64,000 nt of DNA, taken from assembly GCF_005869935.1 (NCBI RefSeq), contig NZ_SZQF01000010.1, positions 1 through 64,000 of the forward strand, given 5' to 3'. This document shows positions 1 through 7,014 of this stretch, one piece after another. Source of the stretch: Winogradskyella algicola. Its GTDB lineage: Bacteria > Bacteroidota > Bacteroidia > Flavobacteriales > Flavobacteriaceae. The notes below the pieces were generated by a model. The model saw nothing but the letters and a program-made list of their open reading frames with translations, was not told the DNA's origin and searched no databases. Numbering within the stretch: the first letter of the stretch is position 1; the number at the start of each line of letters is the position of its first letter. A program made the position numbers and the translations under genes.

Positions 1-5
1 AGTAG

Positions 6-77
6 AAAAGAGAGGGGATTATCATTGTTGTCGAAGTTACAGCTTCACCGTGTATACTAATCTTAATCCTCTCTTTT
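6..77. terminator. Long imperfect hairpin, possible terminator of a gene left of the window
   Basis: Positions 6-15 (AAAAGAGAGG) are the exact reverse complement of 68-77 (CCTCTCTTTT), and the pairing continues with ATTA (18-21) against TAAT (64-67) across a two-base bulge. The enclosed loop holds a small nested GAAG/CTTC pair. The T-rich right arm fits a factor-independent terminator, but the loop is long. No gene lies to the left within the window to confirm its role. Confidence 0.3.
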
Positions 78-120
78 GTGCTTTCTGGTTAATCTTCTAA
101 ATATAATGGATTGTAAACTT

Positions 121-312
121 AAGACGTGTATAGCTCATTGCTATTCAGTTGCTTAAACCAAAGTTAAGGCGTATTTGGAAAGTCGCCAAATTTTTAAATT
201 TGACGATTTCCAACAAAAAAGATAAATAGTAAAATTTAAAAATCTGGCTTGTGGCTCAACCGAAAATAATCGCTAATTTGCACGCAACGAGCCATACACA
301 AGACCGTTAGCC
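121..312. repeat. Cassette-like imperfect inverted repeat, copy A
   Basis: The left end GTGTATAGCTCATTG (near 127) is an imperfect inverted match to CAACGAGCCATACAC (near 286-300). The right end then reads ACAAGACCGTTAGCC just before the next start codon. A second hairpin around the A/T-rich centre (near 182-212) is also imperfectly palindromic. The same layout, an outer GTGTAT.../...ATACAC pair followed by a GTTA or GTTG core, recurs near 4353-4497 and 6690-6822. Its relationship to integron attC sites is only a resemblance; no integrase is present here. Confidence 0.5.
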
Positions 313-323
313 ATAATTTAAAA

Positions 324-773
324 ATGAACGCAGATTCTCGCCTAAAATTTCCACTTATAGAATTATCTGAATGGATTTTCGAAAAGGAAAAAGTATTTTT
401 TGAAATACTCGAATCTGAAATTGGAGAAATTCATCACGTGAAAGAATCGCAAATTGAAAAACATTTTGAAAGAGAAATAGTTGATGGAAATGGATTTTTG
501 GTAACTGTTTCGAATCCTAAAATTGTGGAAAGGAAGAAAAGTTTTCTTTCATCAATATTTGAACCAAGAAGTAAAGTAACGTTTGAATTCAAAAATTCTG
601 GAAAAAAAATTGATCTCGAAACTCTAAAAAAAAGAATACTATCAAAATCGAACCAAATATTTCATATAACCCATAATAAGATAATGTCTGAATCTGATTT
701 CAGAAAAGAAGTTGAACAATCCGAAAATTATGAAAAGTTAATTTCGGTTGCGACATTTCTTAAGTATTTATAA
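324..773 (+). CDS. Hypothetical protein, cassette-like context
   Basis: A 149-residue soluble, charged protein rich in Lys, Glu, Phe and Ile, with no signal peptide or membrane segment. I do not recognise a family. It begins 12 bases after the right end of repeat copy A and is followed within 10 bases by another partial repeat (783-850), so the gene sits between two related elements as a cassette would. AT content is high and codon use is A-rich like its surroundings. Its start ATG follows an A-rich leader typical of Bacteroidota. It is probably a real gene, since the frame is open and unopposed, but its function is unknown. Confidence 0.6.
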   Translation: MNADSRLKFPLIELSEWIFEKEKVFFEILESEIGEIHHVKESQIEKHFEREIVDGNGFLVTVSNPKIVERKKSFLSSIFEPRSKVTFEFKNSGKKIDLETLKKRILSKSNQIFHITHNKIMSESDFRKEVEQSENYEKLISVATFLKYL

Positions 774-782
774 AAACTAATT

Positions 783-850
783 CAACAACAAGTCTATATG
801 AGAAGATATACGCTACTTTTCATATACAACCATGTTACCCAACATTTCCA
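783..850. repeat. Partial cassette-like repeat, copy D
   Basis: Shorter relative of the element at 121-312. It has inverted arms around AGTCTATATGAGAAG / CTTTTCATATACA and ends in a CATGTTACCCAACA core resembling the GGGTAAC end seen near 4360. It lies just downstream of the unrecognised 149-residue gene. Assignment rests on visual similarity only. Confidence 0.35.
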
Positions 851-866
851 AAAAACTGTTTAAAAT

Positions 867-1043
867 TTAATCTTTAGTACTATATAATTTGATTTCTCTT
901 TCAAAGTAAACTTTTTCTTTTTCATCTGGCTGATCTAACACATCACAATAATAAACTTTACGAGCAAAAACCCTAACCTTTAAAGGAGTTGTTGGATTAA
1001 CTTTCGCACAAACTATGTCACCAGATTTAAATTTATTTTCCAT
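867..1043 (-). CDS. Small conserved-type hypothetical protein, 58 aa
   Basis: Reading the minus strand from the ATG at 1043 gives a 58-residue protein beginning MENKFKSGDIVCAKVNP and ending in KLYSTKD. The KSGDIV start and the later YYCDVL...VYFERE segment suggest a compact beta-rich fold like other small flavobacterial proteins whose N-terminus reads K-x-GD-V-x-AKVNP; I recall that pattern but cannot name a family. It lies in the same orientation as the cupin gene upstream with a 33-base gap, so co-transcription is likely. It is too short for many gene finders. Confidence 0.6.
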   Translation of the reverse strand: MENKFKSGDIVCAKVNPTTPLKVRVFARKVYYCDVLDQPDEKEKVYFEREIKLYSTKD

Positions 1044-1076
1044 AATAATTTTTAAACTTTATTTTTTGCGTATTTT

Positions 1077-1409
1077 CTAATCGTTCTTAATTGTAGTACA
1101 AATCATTTTAAACGGTTGGTTGGCCTCAATTGAACTGTTAACCGTACCTGGTATAAGAATTGAATCACCTTTTTGCATAAAAGTTGAATTGTTGTTAATT
1201 ACAACTTCAGCTTTACCTTCGATTATATAAATAAATCTTGAGAACGGTGACTTTTTATATATTTGAACTTTTCCGAAATCAAAGAGCATTACTTGAATAA
1301 CACACGTATTTCTAACCAATATATTTTTAACTACAATATTATTAGAAATATATTGTACTATTTCAGACAGGTTAAATGTAACGTTTTCCTCAAACTCACC
1401 ATTTTTCAT
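1077..1409 (-). CDS. Cupin-fold protein
   Basis: A 110-residue protein with a single cupin-like beta-barrel. Motif-like stretches are FSRFIYIIEGKAEVVIN (about residues 56-72) and GDSILIPGTVNSSIEA (about 81-96), the usual G(X)5-6 glycine/proline turns. The His residues that bind metal in enzymatic cupins are not visible, so a ligand-binding or sensory role fits better than catalysis. It has no DNA-binding domain. It lies between two small minus-strand genes, 9 bases before the 38-residue basic one ends, suggesting one short operon. Substrate or ligand is not predictable. Confidence 0.6.
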   Translation of the reverse strand: MKNGEFEENVTFNLSEIVQYISNNIVVKNILVRNTCVIQVMLFDFGKVQIYKKSPFSRFIYIIEGKAEVVINNNSTFMQKGDSILIPGTVNSSIEANQPFKMICTTIKND

Positions 1410-1418
1410 CTTCCTTTT

Positions 1419-1535
1419 CTATTCTGAATGTTTTTTTAAATTTCTCTTCAAAATTTTGGCTGCTCTTTTTTCTTTGGCAGTTTTAGCAGCTGGAGTTTTT
1501 CCGTTTTTTTGTTTCCCTTTTTCCTCTCTAGACAT
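1419..1535 (-). CDS. Small basic protein, 38 aa
   Basis: The minus strand from the ATG at 1535 encodes 38 residues, starting MSREEKGKQKNGKTPAAKTA and ending LKKHSE. It is extremely rich in Lys and Arg and probably helical in its second half. It could be a nucleic-acid-associated or ribosome-associated small protein, but nothing specific supports that. It is the first gene of the small minus-strand cluster ending at 867, with tight spacing to the cupin gene. It could be a chance frame, but the clean start, the spacing and the composition favour a real gene. Confidence 0.5.
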   Translation of the reverse strand: MSREEKGKQKNGKTPAAKTAKEKRAAKILKRNLKKHSE

Positions 1536-1649
1536 TGTTTTTAATTATTTAATGTGTTCGCCTTAAGTTAATATAAATACCTTTTATTATGTTATAATAA
1601 AAACTAAATAAGTTACATACATCACAGATTGTCTTAGTGGTACAAATTC

Positions 1650-1677
1650 AAAAAGCAGACTAATCAGTCTGCTTTTT
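1650..1677 (-). terminator. Factor-independent terminator
   Basis: Perfect 12-bp stem AAAAAGCAGACT / AGTCTGCTTTTT with a 4-base loop. It ends in a T-run on both strands, so it may act in both directions. It lies downstream of the CsbD-like gene at 1866-2111. The rest of the 1536-1865 gap is AT-rich with nothing else I can support. Confidence 0.75.
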
Positions 1678-1865
1678 AATGCCAAATAAACTTATTACTT
1701 GGACTTCCCTAATTGATTAATAACATTACAAATATCGTTATCAATTACAATAATTTCGTTATATAATAAATACCTTTATTTATAGATATTACGGATTTTA
1801 ATAATTAAAAAAAAGAACAGGTTATAAATAAACTGCTATTTAAATAAATTTTGACATTAATTAAA

Positions 1866-2111
1866 TTAGATTGCTTTTGAAACTGTTGCATAGTTTGATT
1901 TTAAAATCCCAACCACTTCATTACGGTCTTTATCTAACTTGTTTTCTAAACGCTTTATCAAATCTAACTCTTTACCACTCTCAAATTTTACATCTTCTGA
2001 TGTAAGTTTAGGAAATTTTGCTTTTAATGCTTTGGATTGCTTGTCCCAATCACCACTAAATTTAAATAACTCACTAGACTTTCTCTCACCTTCTTTGTTC
2101 TTGGTTTCCAT
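1866..2111 (-). CDS. CsbD-like general stress protein
   Basis: An 81-residue hydrophilic protein with the pattern of the CsbD family: a W-x-K-x-x-K...K-x-K-x-P-K-L-T-x-x-D segment (GDWDKQSKALKAKFPKLTSE) followed by a GKE-x-x-L-I-x-R-L-x-x-K-L segment. In other bacteria such proteins accumulate in stress or stationary phase under alternative sigma control; their biochemical role is unclear. It is a single gene followed by a strong terminator and lies near an AraC-type regulator, a cold-shock protein and a divergent sigma factor. The family call is by motif pattern, so moderate confidence. Confidence 0.6.
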   Translation of the reverse strand: METKNKEGERKSSELFKFSGDWDKQSKALKAKFPKLTSEDVKFESGKELDLIKRLENKLDKDRNEVVGILKSNYATVSKAI

Positions 2112-2208
2112 AATATTGTATTTAACCTAATGCGTATTTGCATTATTACAAAGATGAGGACTTATGTCTTAATGCCTGTTACAAAAGTGGCTTATAAGAT
2201 TACACATT

Positions 2209-2769
2209 TTACAGATTCTCTAGATTACGTTTTCTTTTTTCACCTATCTTTTTGTAGTAAGAAGCTGTATGACCTGTCACTTTTTTAAATTGATTAGATA
2301 AATGTGCTGTACTGCTATAATTCAGTTTATAAGCAATTTCGGTGAGATTAAGTTCGTTATATAGAATCAACTCTTTCGCTCTTTCAATTTTATGCTTAAT
2401 AATGAAATGTTGAATAGTGATTCCTTTAACTTCAGAAAAAAGATTAGATAAATATGTATAATCATAGTCCAATTTTTCTGTTATATAATCTGAATAATTA
2501 GTTTTTGGCATTTCATCCGAATAATGAATCATTTCTATAATCACGTTTTTTATCTTATCAACCAGAATACTTTTTTTATCATCTAATAATTCCAAACCTG
2601 ACACAGCTAAGTTTGATTTGAGTTCTTGTTTTTGAGATTCAGAAATGTCCTCACTTATTTCAATCATACCAAGTTCGACAGTTATATAATGTAATCCAAG
2701 TTTCTCTAATTCATGTTTTACCATAAGTTTGCACCTTAAACTTACCATGTACTTGATATATAATTTCAT
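2209..2769 (-). CDS. AraC-family regulator with HMA-like N-terminal domain
   Basis: 186 residues. The C-terminal ~100 residues hold the two helix-turn-helix motifs of AraC/XylS proteins; the second includes LTEIAYKLNYSSTAHLSNQF followed by KKVTGHTASYYKK. The N-terminal ~70 residues (YIKYMVSLRCKLMVKHELEK...) resemble a heavy-metal-associated ferredoxin-like fold of the type YIKNMVCxRC; only the second Cys (residue 13) is kept and the first is Ser. Metal binding is therefore doubtful. Such short regulators are common in Flavobacteriia, often near stress or metal genes. The target is unknown; the cold-shock and sigma genes just upstream are candidates by proximity only. Confidence 0.75.
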   Translation of the reverse strand: MKLYIKYMVSLRCKLMVKHELEKLGLHYITVELGMIEISEDISESQKQELKSNLAVSGLELLDDKKSILVDKIKNVIIEMIHYSDEMPKTNYSDYITEKLDYDYTYLSNLFSEVKGITIQHFIIKHKIERAKELILYNELNLTEIAYKLNYSSTAHLSNQFKKVTGHTASYYKKIGEKRKRNLENL

Positions 2770-2872
2770 TATACTATAACTTTACAATCTTAATTTCTTT
2801 TATATCATTTAGGTTGATTATATAAGAAAACTATCTATTTAGATGGTTTTTTTCCTTTTAGACTTATGTAAA

Positions 2873-3064
2873 TTAAACTACACTTACTCTTATAGCACTT
2901 AAGCCTTTTTCGCCTTTTTCCACATCAAACGTTACATTGTCATTCTCTTTTATTTGATCTATGAGATTTGATGTATGAACAAATATTTCTTCTTCAGAGT
3001 CTTTTACTGTAATAAAACCAAACCCTTTGGCATTGTTAAAAAATTTTACTGTACCTTCTTTCAT
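2873..3064 (-). CDS. Cold-shock domain protein
   Basis: A 63-residue OB-fold protein covering the whole cold-shock domain. It carries the RNA-binding motifs RNP1-type KGFGFI and RNP2-type IFVHTS, and the opening GTVKFFNNAKGFGFI. It should bind single-stranded RNA or DNA and melt RNA structure. The frame stays open to an ATG at 3115, which would add 17 residues (MIKRFINKL...), but the usual family start is the internal ATG at 3064 (MKEGTVKFF), which I chose. It lies 28 bases (from the longer start) after the sigma factor gene on the same strand, so the two may be co-transcribed. Confidence 0.85.
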   Translation of the reverse strand: MKEGTVKFFNNAKGFGFITVKDSEEEIFVHTSNLIDQIKENDNVTFDVEKGEKGLSAIRVSVV

Positions 3065-3143
3065 AATAGTTACTTTATTAGTATTCATTAATTTATTTAT
3101 AAATCTTTTTATCATAATTTCTTGTTTTAATTAATAATTGTTG

Positions 3144-4007
3144 TTATCCCAAATATTTTATTAATAGATGAGACTTATTTGATTTTTTGATTTTTAAAAT
3201 TGCAGACTCTTTGATTTGTCTAACTCGTTCTCGTGTTATTCCAAATAATTGAGCTATTTCCACTAAGGTCATTGCCGATTCAAAACCTATACCATAATGA
3301 AGCTTAATGATGTCTGATTCTCTTTCTGATAGAGAATTCAATACAGCTACTAAGTCTGTATGTAGCGAGTCTAATAATAACACATTATCTGGTGGAGGAT
3401 ACATATCTGTAATAATAATATTTTGCATATTAATATCTGTTTCAGGAGATAAAGGTGCGTCTATAGAAACACCATATGCTGAACTCTTAATGCAAATATC
3501 AACCTCTTCAACAGATACTTCAATAATTTTAGAAATTTCGTATGAAGTTGGTTTACGACCTTGTTTTTGTTCAAAAAAAGTTACTGCTTTTTTTATTTTG
3601 TTAATAACGCCTATCTTATTTAGTGGCAACCTAACCATTCTTGAGTTTTCTGATAAAGATTGCACTATACCTTGTCTAATCCACCACACAGCATAAGATA
3701 TAAATTTAAATCCACGAGTTTCATCAAATCGCTTAGCAGCTTTTAACAAACCTAAATTGCCTTCATTTATTAAATCTGGAAGTGATAAACCCTTATTTTG
3801 ATATTGTTTTGCAACTGATACTACAAATCTTAAATTAGCTCTTGTGAGTTCATCTAAAGCACGTTTATTACCTGCTTTGATTTGTATTGCTAACTCAACT
3901 TCTCTCTCTAATGATATTAAGCTAATTTTACTAATATCATTTAAGTATTTATTAAGTGATTCTTCATTTCTAATTGTAATTTGCTCAGTTATTTTTAGTG
4001 ATTTCAT
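3144..4007 (-). CDS. RpoD/SigA-type sigma factor, divergent paralogue
   Basis: 287 residues, the usual length of the short primary sigma factor of Bacteroidota. Region 1.2 is near residues 17-50, region 2 includes the near-invariant core DLINEGNLGLLKAAKRFDET and FISYAVWWIRQ, and region 4 ends with the GITRERVRQIKESAILKIKK helix-turn-helix. Regions 3 and the 3-4 linker (about 145-220) are clearly less conserved than I recall for the housekeeping factor, with Cys and aromatic substitutions. That and the stress-gene neighbours suggest a second, group-2-like sigma factor rather than the essential one. No anti-sigma gene is visible nearby. Confidence 0.85.
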   Translation of the reverse strand: MKSLKITEQITIRNEESLNKYLNDISKISLISLEREVELAIQIKAGNKRALDELTRANLRFVVSVAKQYQNKGLSLPDLINEGNLGLLKAAKRFDETRGFKFISYAVWWIRQGIVQSLSENSRMVRLPLNKIGVINKIKKAVTFFEQKQGRKPTSYEISKIIEVSVEEVDICIKSSAYGVSIDAPLSPETDINMQNIIITDMYPPPDNVLLLDSLHTDLVAVLNSLSERESDIIKLHYGIGFESAMTLVEIAQLFGITRERVRQIKESAILKIKKSNKSHLLIKYLG

Positions 4008-4352
4008 TTAAAACAAGGTTTTATTGAATCGTCCGAATAATAATGAGCCACCATTTTCAAAGGAACTTTCTGTTATGAAAAACATAAATTAACCTAGTAA
4101 CAAAATCTGGTTAGGAAGGGAAGTTATAGGTAAATATTATGCAATCTGTGTAAAGAAACGTCTTATTAATGGATTAATATGAGTATATCACTTTTATTTT
4201 CAGAAAATATCAAGACGTACAAATTAAATTTAAGCAAACTCAAATATTTTAGGTTCAAAAATGATGAGTTTTAAGCACTGTGGTAAACGTTTCAAAAATA
4301 CAGTATTGAACGTATAAGATCTAATATTAAACCGATTTAGAAACTGAAATAA

Positions 4353-4497
4353 ACGTTGGGTAACACCGTGTATAATTCATTGCTGGTTATAGCCTATTTA
4401 CGAAAGTCCTCGCGGATTTTCTATTCGGTTTTTATTTGCTAAATTAGTTGCTTAAACACGTAACGAAATCATACACAAACACGTTGTGTGCAATTTG
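4353..4497. repeat. Cassette-like imperfect inverted repeat, copy B
   Basis: It begins GTTGGGTAACACCGTGTATAA and ends CGAAATCATACACAAACACG followed by TTGTGTGCAA. GTGTATAATTCATTGC near 4370 is an imperfect inverted partner of GTAACGAAATCATACAC near 4460. The inner part holds TCCTCGCGGATTTTC, shared in pattern with copy C (TTTCGGAAAATCCTCGCG). This is the only structured part of the 4008-4573 gap apart from the terminator at 4514-4548; the rest, including the probable promoter region of the sigma factor, shows nothing I can support. Confidence 0.5.
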
Positions 4498-4513
4498 ACC
4501 AAAAATTTCGGAT

Positions 4514-4548
4514 AAAAAAATCACAAGAACCTAGACCCTTGTGATTTT
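4514..4548 (-). terminator. Terminator of the quinone reductase operon
   Basis: Stem AAAATCACAAG (4517-4527) pairs exactly with CTTGTGATTTT (4538-4548) around a 10-base loop, with a further A-run on the plus strand giving a U-run for minus-strand transcripts. It lies 26 bases after the end of the flavodoxin-fold reductase gene. Confidence 0.75.
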
Positions 4549-4573
4549 GTATTTTAATCAAACGATATCTTAA

Positions 4574-5164
4574 CTACTCTTTAAAATTAATCTCAAGATG
4601 TGATTCTAGCCTTTTGAAATCATTATCAATATTTGGATTTTTCATTACATCAAAGCAAGCGAAAGTTGGCAATGGTCGCATACCAAAAAACTTGAAATTC
4701 ATATGCTGTGCAAAGTATAAATCATCCACCGATTTACCTGCAAATAGAAATTCGTTTTTGTCGTTAAAAGACTCTTCTGGAGCATTGAAAGTTAATGACA
4801 GCATATATTTGGTGTCTTGCATTAATCCACCAGCCCCATAATTTTTCTTTGGTTTTTCTGCTGTTCTTCCATCATTCTGGCTCATTTTACCAAACATACC
4901 AGCGGTGTAAACTTCATCCATATATTTCTTGAAAATCCAAGGAAAACCCATCCAATTGGTAGGTGATTGTAAAACAACGACATCTGCCCAAGTATGTTTA
5001 TCCACTTCTTCATCTGTATTCCATTCGTCTTTCATTGTAGTAGTTTTAATTTCGTAGCCAATACTTTTTAGATAGTTTCCAATACGCTTGGCGATTTCTT
5101 TATTCAATTCACCTTTGGCAAAAGGATATTCTTGATGTGCATTTATAATAAGTGCTTTTTTCAT
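4574..5164 (-). CDS. NAD(P)H quinone reductase, MdaB-like flavodoxin-fold protein
   Basis: 196 residues of the flavodoxin-like NAD(P)H:quinone oxidoreductase family (MdaB/KefF type). The FMN-binding start is KKALIINAHQEYPFAKGELN. The conserved LQSPTNWMGFPWIFKKYMDE stretch (about residues 65-84) builds the active-site wall, and GGLMQDTKYMLSLTFNAPEE follows. It should carry out two-electron reduction of quinones, limiting oxidative damage; it is cytosolic with no signal peptide. It is 14 bases downstream of the SnoaL-like lipoprotein gene, forming a two-gene operon divergent from an HxlR regulator, which in other bacteria often controls such reductases. Confidence 0.85.
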   Translation of the reverse strand: MKKALIINAHQEYPFAKGELNKEIAKRIGNYLKSIGYEIKTTTMKDEWNTDEEVDKHTWADVVVLQSPTNWMGFPWIFKKYMDEVYTAGMFGKMSQNDGRTAEKPKKNYGAGGLMQDTKYMLSLTFNAPEESFNDKNEFLFAGKSVDDLYFAQHMNFKFFGMRPLPTFACFDVMKNPNIDNDFKRLESHLEINFKE

Positions 5165-5178
5165 AATTATTTTCGTTT

Positions 5179-6075
5179 TTAAAATCCAAACATTCCATTA
5201 TCATTCGCTAAATTTTCGGTAGGAATCTCTTGTATAACGTCCCAATGCTCTACGGCTTTACCATTTTCAAAACGTAATAAATCGTAAAATACATTTGTAG
5301 TTCCATTCCAGTTTCCTTCACTCACGGTGAGTACAAAATTACCTTCACCTAATACTTTGTGGATTTTAGTGTATTGAAACATATTATTCTGCGAAGTGAG
5401 GTACTGAACAGCTTCCACTATTCCATTTAATCCATCTTTAATGGCAGGATTGTGTTGGTCGTATTGCTCGGCACTGATGTAATCGGTAATTTTATTCGGA
5501 TTTTTGCCCATTAAAATATCTTCTACCATAGATTTTGCCAAGGATTTGTTCGCTTCGGTTTTGTCTAAATCTACAATATCAGTTGCACCATCTACTTGAG
5601 TTCTTCCGCTTGCTGTTTGTGCTACAAAAGGTTGCAGGGCATCCCAATGTTCGGCTATTTTACCATTCTCATCAAATCGTAAAATATCGAAAGACACCAT
5701 TTTATCTGCACCAAAAGGCTTGGCACCTGTCCATAATTGATGTAGCACTACAAAATTTCCGTCTTCGATGACACGAACTGCTTCGGCTTTGGTTCCATTT
5801 TCTTTTAGCATAGGAAACAGTTGAATAAAAGGTTCTAATCCTGTGGGAAGAAATGGATTGTGTTGAATGTAATCTGGATTGGCTAGTGCTCTTACTTTAT
5901 CTACATCTTGCGAGGTTACGGCTTGTACAAAAGCCACAGCGGTTTCTTTTTTGTTCATTTTTAATGTTTTTGAATTAGAAGTTTGTGTTGATTTGTCGCT
6001 ATTTGAATTTGTTTTAGTTGAATTACAACTTGCAAATACACTTGCGAACATTACTACCATTAATACTTTTTTCAT
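5179..6075 (-). CDS. SnoaL/NTF2-like lipoprotein with two tandem domains
   Basis: 298 residues. The N-terminus is a lipoprotein signal with lipobox VFASC (Cys 16), then a Ser/Thr/Asn linker. Two SnoaL-like alpha+beta cone domains follow. The first (about 43-150) includes DYIQHNPFLPTG and FDENGKIAEHWDALQP; the second (about 170-285) includes EQYDQHNPAIKDG and FENGKAVEHWDVIQE. Paired motifs with QHNP and EHWD are typical of the polyketide-cyclase-like SnoaL family of small-molecule binders or isomerases. Substrate is unknown. It is the first gene of an operon with the quinone reductase and should be exposed on a membrane facing the periplasm. Confidence 0.8.
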   Translation of the reverse strand: MKKVLMVVMFASVFASCNSTKTNSNSDKSTQTSNSKTLKMNKKETAVAFVQAVTSQDVDKVRALANPDYIQHNPFLPTGLEPFIQLFPMLKENGTKAEAVRVIEDGNFVVLHQLWTGAKPFGADKMVSFDILRFDENGKIAEHWDALQPFVAQTASGRTQVDGATDIVDLDKTEANKSLAKSMVEDILMGKNPNKITDYISAEQYDQHNPAIKDGLNGIVEAVQYLTSQNNMFQYTKIHKVLGEGNFVLTVSEGNWNGTTNVFYDLLRFENGKAVEHWDVIQEIPTENLANDNGMFGF

Positions 6076-6088
6076 TTAGTGCGTTTAT

Positions 6089-6146
6089 ATATTACTTGCA
6101 TAACACAAGCAAAATTATAACAATACTTTTATTATGCAAGTAATAT
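6089..6146. promoter_or_regulatory. Probable HxlR operator, widely spaced inverted repeat
   Basis: Positions 6089-6103 (ATATTACTTGCATAA) and 6132-6146 (TTATGCAAGTAATAT) are perfect 15-bp inverted copies, 43 bp apart centre to centre, close to four helical turns. A weaker related half site (GTGCAAGTG) lies near 6164-6172. All sit in the divergent gap between the lipoprotein/reductase operon and the HxlR gene. The arrangement suits two dimers controlling both directions, including autoregulation; that is inference. Confidence 0.7.
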
Positions 6147-6187
6147 TTTAAATAAATTGCAAAGTGCAAGTGAAAATTATATTTTGT

Positions 6188-6195
6188 TATCTTTG
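6188..6195 (+). promoter_or_regulatory. -7 element of the HxlR gene
   Basis: TATCTTTG matches the Bacteroidota -7 consensus TAnnTTTG exactly and lies 25 bases before the ATG at 6221. No good -33 TTTG at the usual spacing is visible, as expected for a regulated promoter next to operator half sites. Confidence 0.5.
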
Positions 6196-6220
6196 TGCGT
6201 TTTAAGAGGAATAAAAGAGA

Positions 6221-6655
6221 ATGGAAACAAAATTTAGATGCAATTGCCCTTTTACTTCGGCTTTAGATATTCTAGGCGATAAATGGATGTTGGTGATTGT
6301 GAAGCAAATCTTAATGGAAAACAAACAGACCTTTAAGGACTTTACAGAAAGTGATGAAGGAATTGCGACCAACATACTGACCACAAAATTGAAACAGCTT
6401 GAAGCGTTTGGAATTATTACTAAAACAAAACTTCCAAACAATAATAAATCGAACATCTATCTTTTAACCGAGAAAGGTTTGGCAATGACACCAATTATTG
6501 TTGAATTGGGAATTTGGAGCGACAATCATCTAAGAGACTTTAATCCAACTATTGTAAATAAAGGTGGTATAGAATTATTAAGACGGGATAAAGCAGAATT
6601 TACTAGAGTTATAGAACAACAGTACCGAGAAAAACTGGCTACAACAAAGAACTGA
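6221..6655 (+). CDS. HxlR-family transcriptional regulator
   Basis: 144 residues with the winged helix-turn-helix of the HxlR family. The N-terminal signature CNCPFTSALDILGDKWMLVI (residues 6-25) is diagnostic, and the wing region reads TNILTTKLKQLEAFGIITK. Two nearby Cys residues (6 and 8) could serve redox or electrophile sensing as in HypR or QorR relatives. It is transcribed away from the SnoaL lipoprotein and quinone reductase genes with a paired 15-bp inverted repeat between, so it probably controls those two genes and itself in response to quinones or reactive electrophiles. Confidence 0.85.
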   Translation: METKFRCNCPFTSALDILGDKWMLVIVKQILMENKQTFKDFTESDEGIATNILTTKLKQLEAFGIITKTKLPNNNKSNIYLLTEKGLAMTPIIVELGIWSDNHLRDFNPTIVNKGGIELLRRDKAEFTRVIEQQYREKLATTKN

Positions 6656-6689
6656 GTTAAAAAGCAAGTAATTTCACGCTAATTTTGAA

Positions 6690-6822
6690 ACAAAGTTCTC
6701 GTCATATGGCAATCCTGATTTTCCTTTCGGAAAATCCTCGCGCTGAATTAATGCCATTAATTTTTAGGTAAATTAGTCGCTAAACCAACGTAACGTAATC
6801 ATACACGAGACCGTTACACACA
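6690..6822. repeat. Cassette-like imperfect inverted repeat, copy C
   Basis: It holds TCTCGTCATATGGCAATCC near 6696 and its imperfect inverted partner CGTAATCATACACGAGACCG near 6798-6817. The right half aligns closely with copy B: AAATTAGT-GCT-AA-C--CGTAACG-AATCATACAC. It accounts for most of the 6656-7014 gap. Confidence 0.5.
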
Positions 6823-6953
6823 TTCAGCGAAAAGCTGAACAAACTGGCTTACTTATCAAATTTTTTAGACTATTAAGAGGTTTTGCTGTTTAACACAAAT
6901 ACTACTCCCTCACCATAATTGGCACTTTACTCAACCGAACACATTAATAACTC

Positions 6954-6984
6954 AGGCGTATTTTATATCTTTAACCAAACGCCT
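6954..6984. promoter_or_regulatory. Small inverted repeat flanking a candidate promoter
   Basis: AGGCGT (6954-6959) and ACGCCT (6979-6984) are exact inverted copies bracketing TATCTTTA, one base off the TAnnTTTG -7 consensus, about 40 bases before the next start codon. It could be an operator or a chance match. Confidence 0.25.
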
Positions 6985-7014
6985 TAATTTAGTGGTAAAC
7001 AAAACTTAGATATT

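Noticed and set aside
1939-2130. 63-residue open frame opposite the CsbD-like gene
   Set aside because: It lies on the opposite strand of a gene with a recognisable family pattern and has no family features of its own.
3307-3696. 129-residue plus-strand open frame inside the sigma factor gene
   Set aside because: Antisense shadow of highly conserved sigma-factor regions; Ser/Ile-rich with no signal of its own.
121-6822. Integron array with true attC sites
   Set aside because: The repeats lack the standard 7-base attC core, the genes between them are not all in one direction, and no integrase is visible. I kept only the weaker cassette-like wording.
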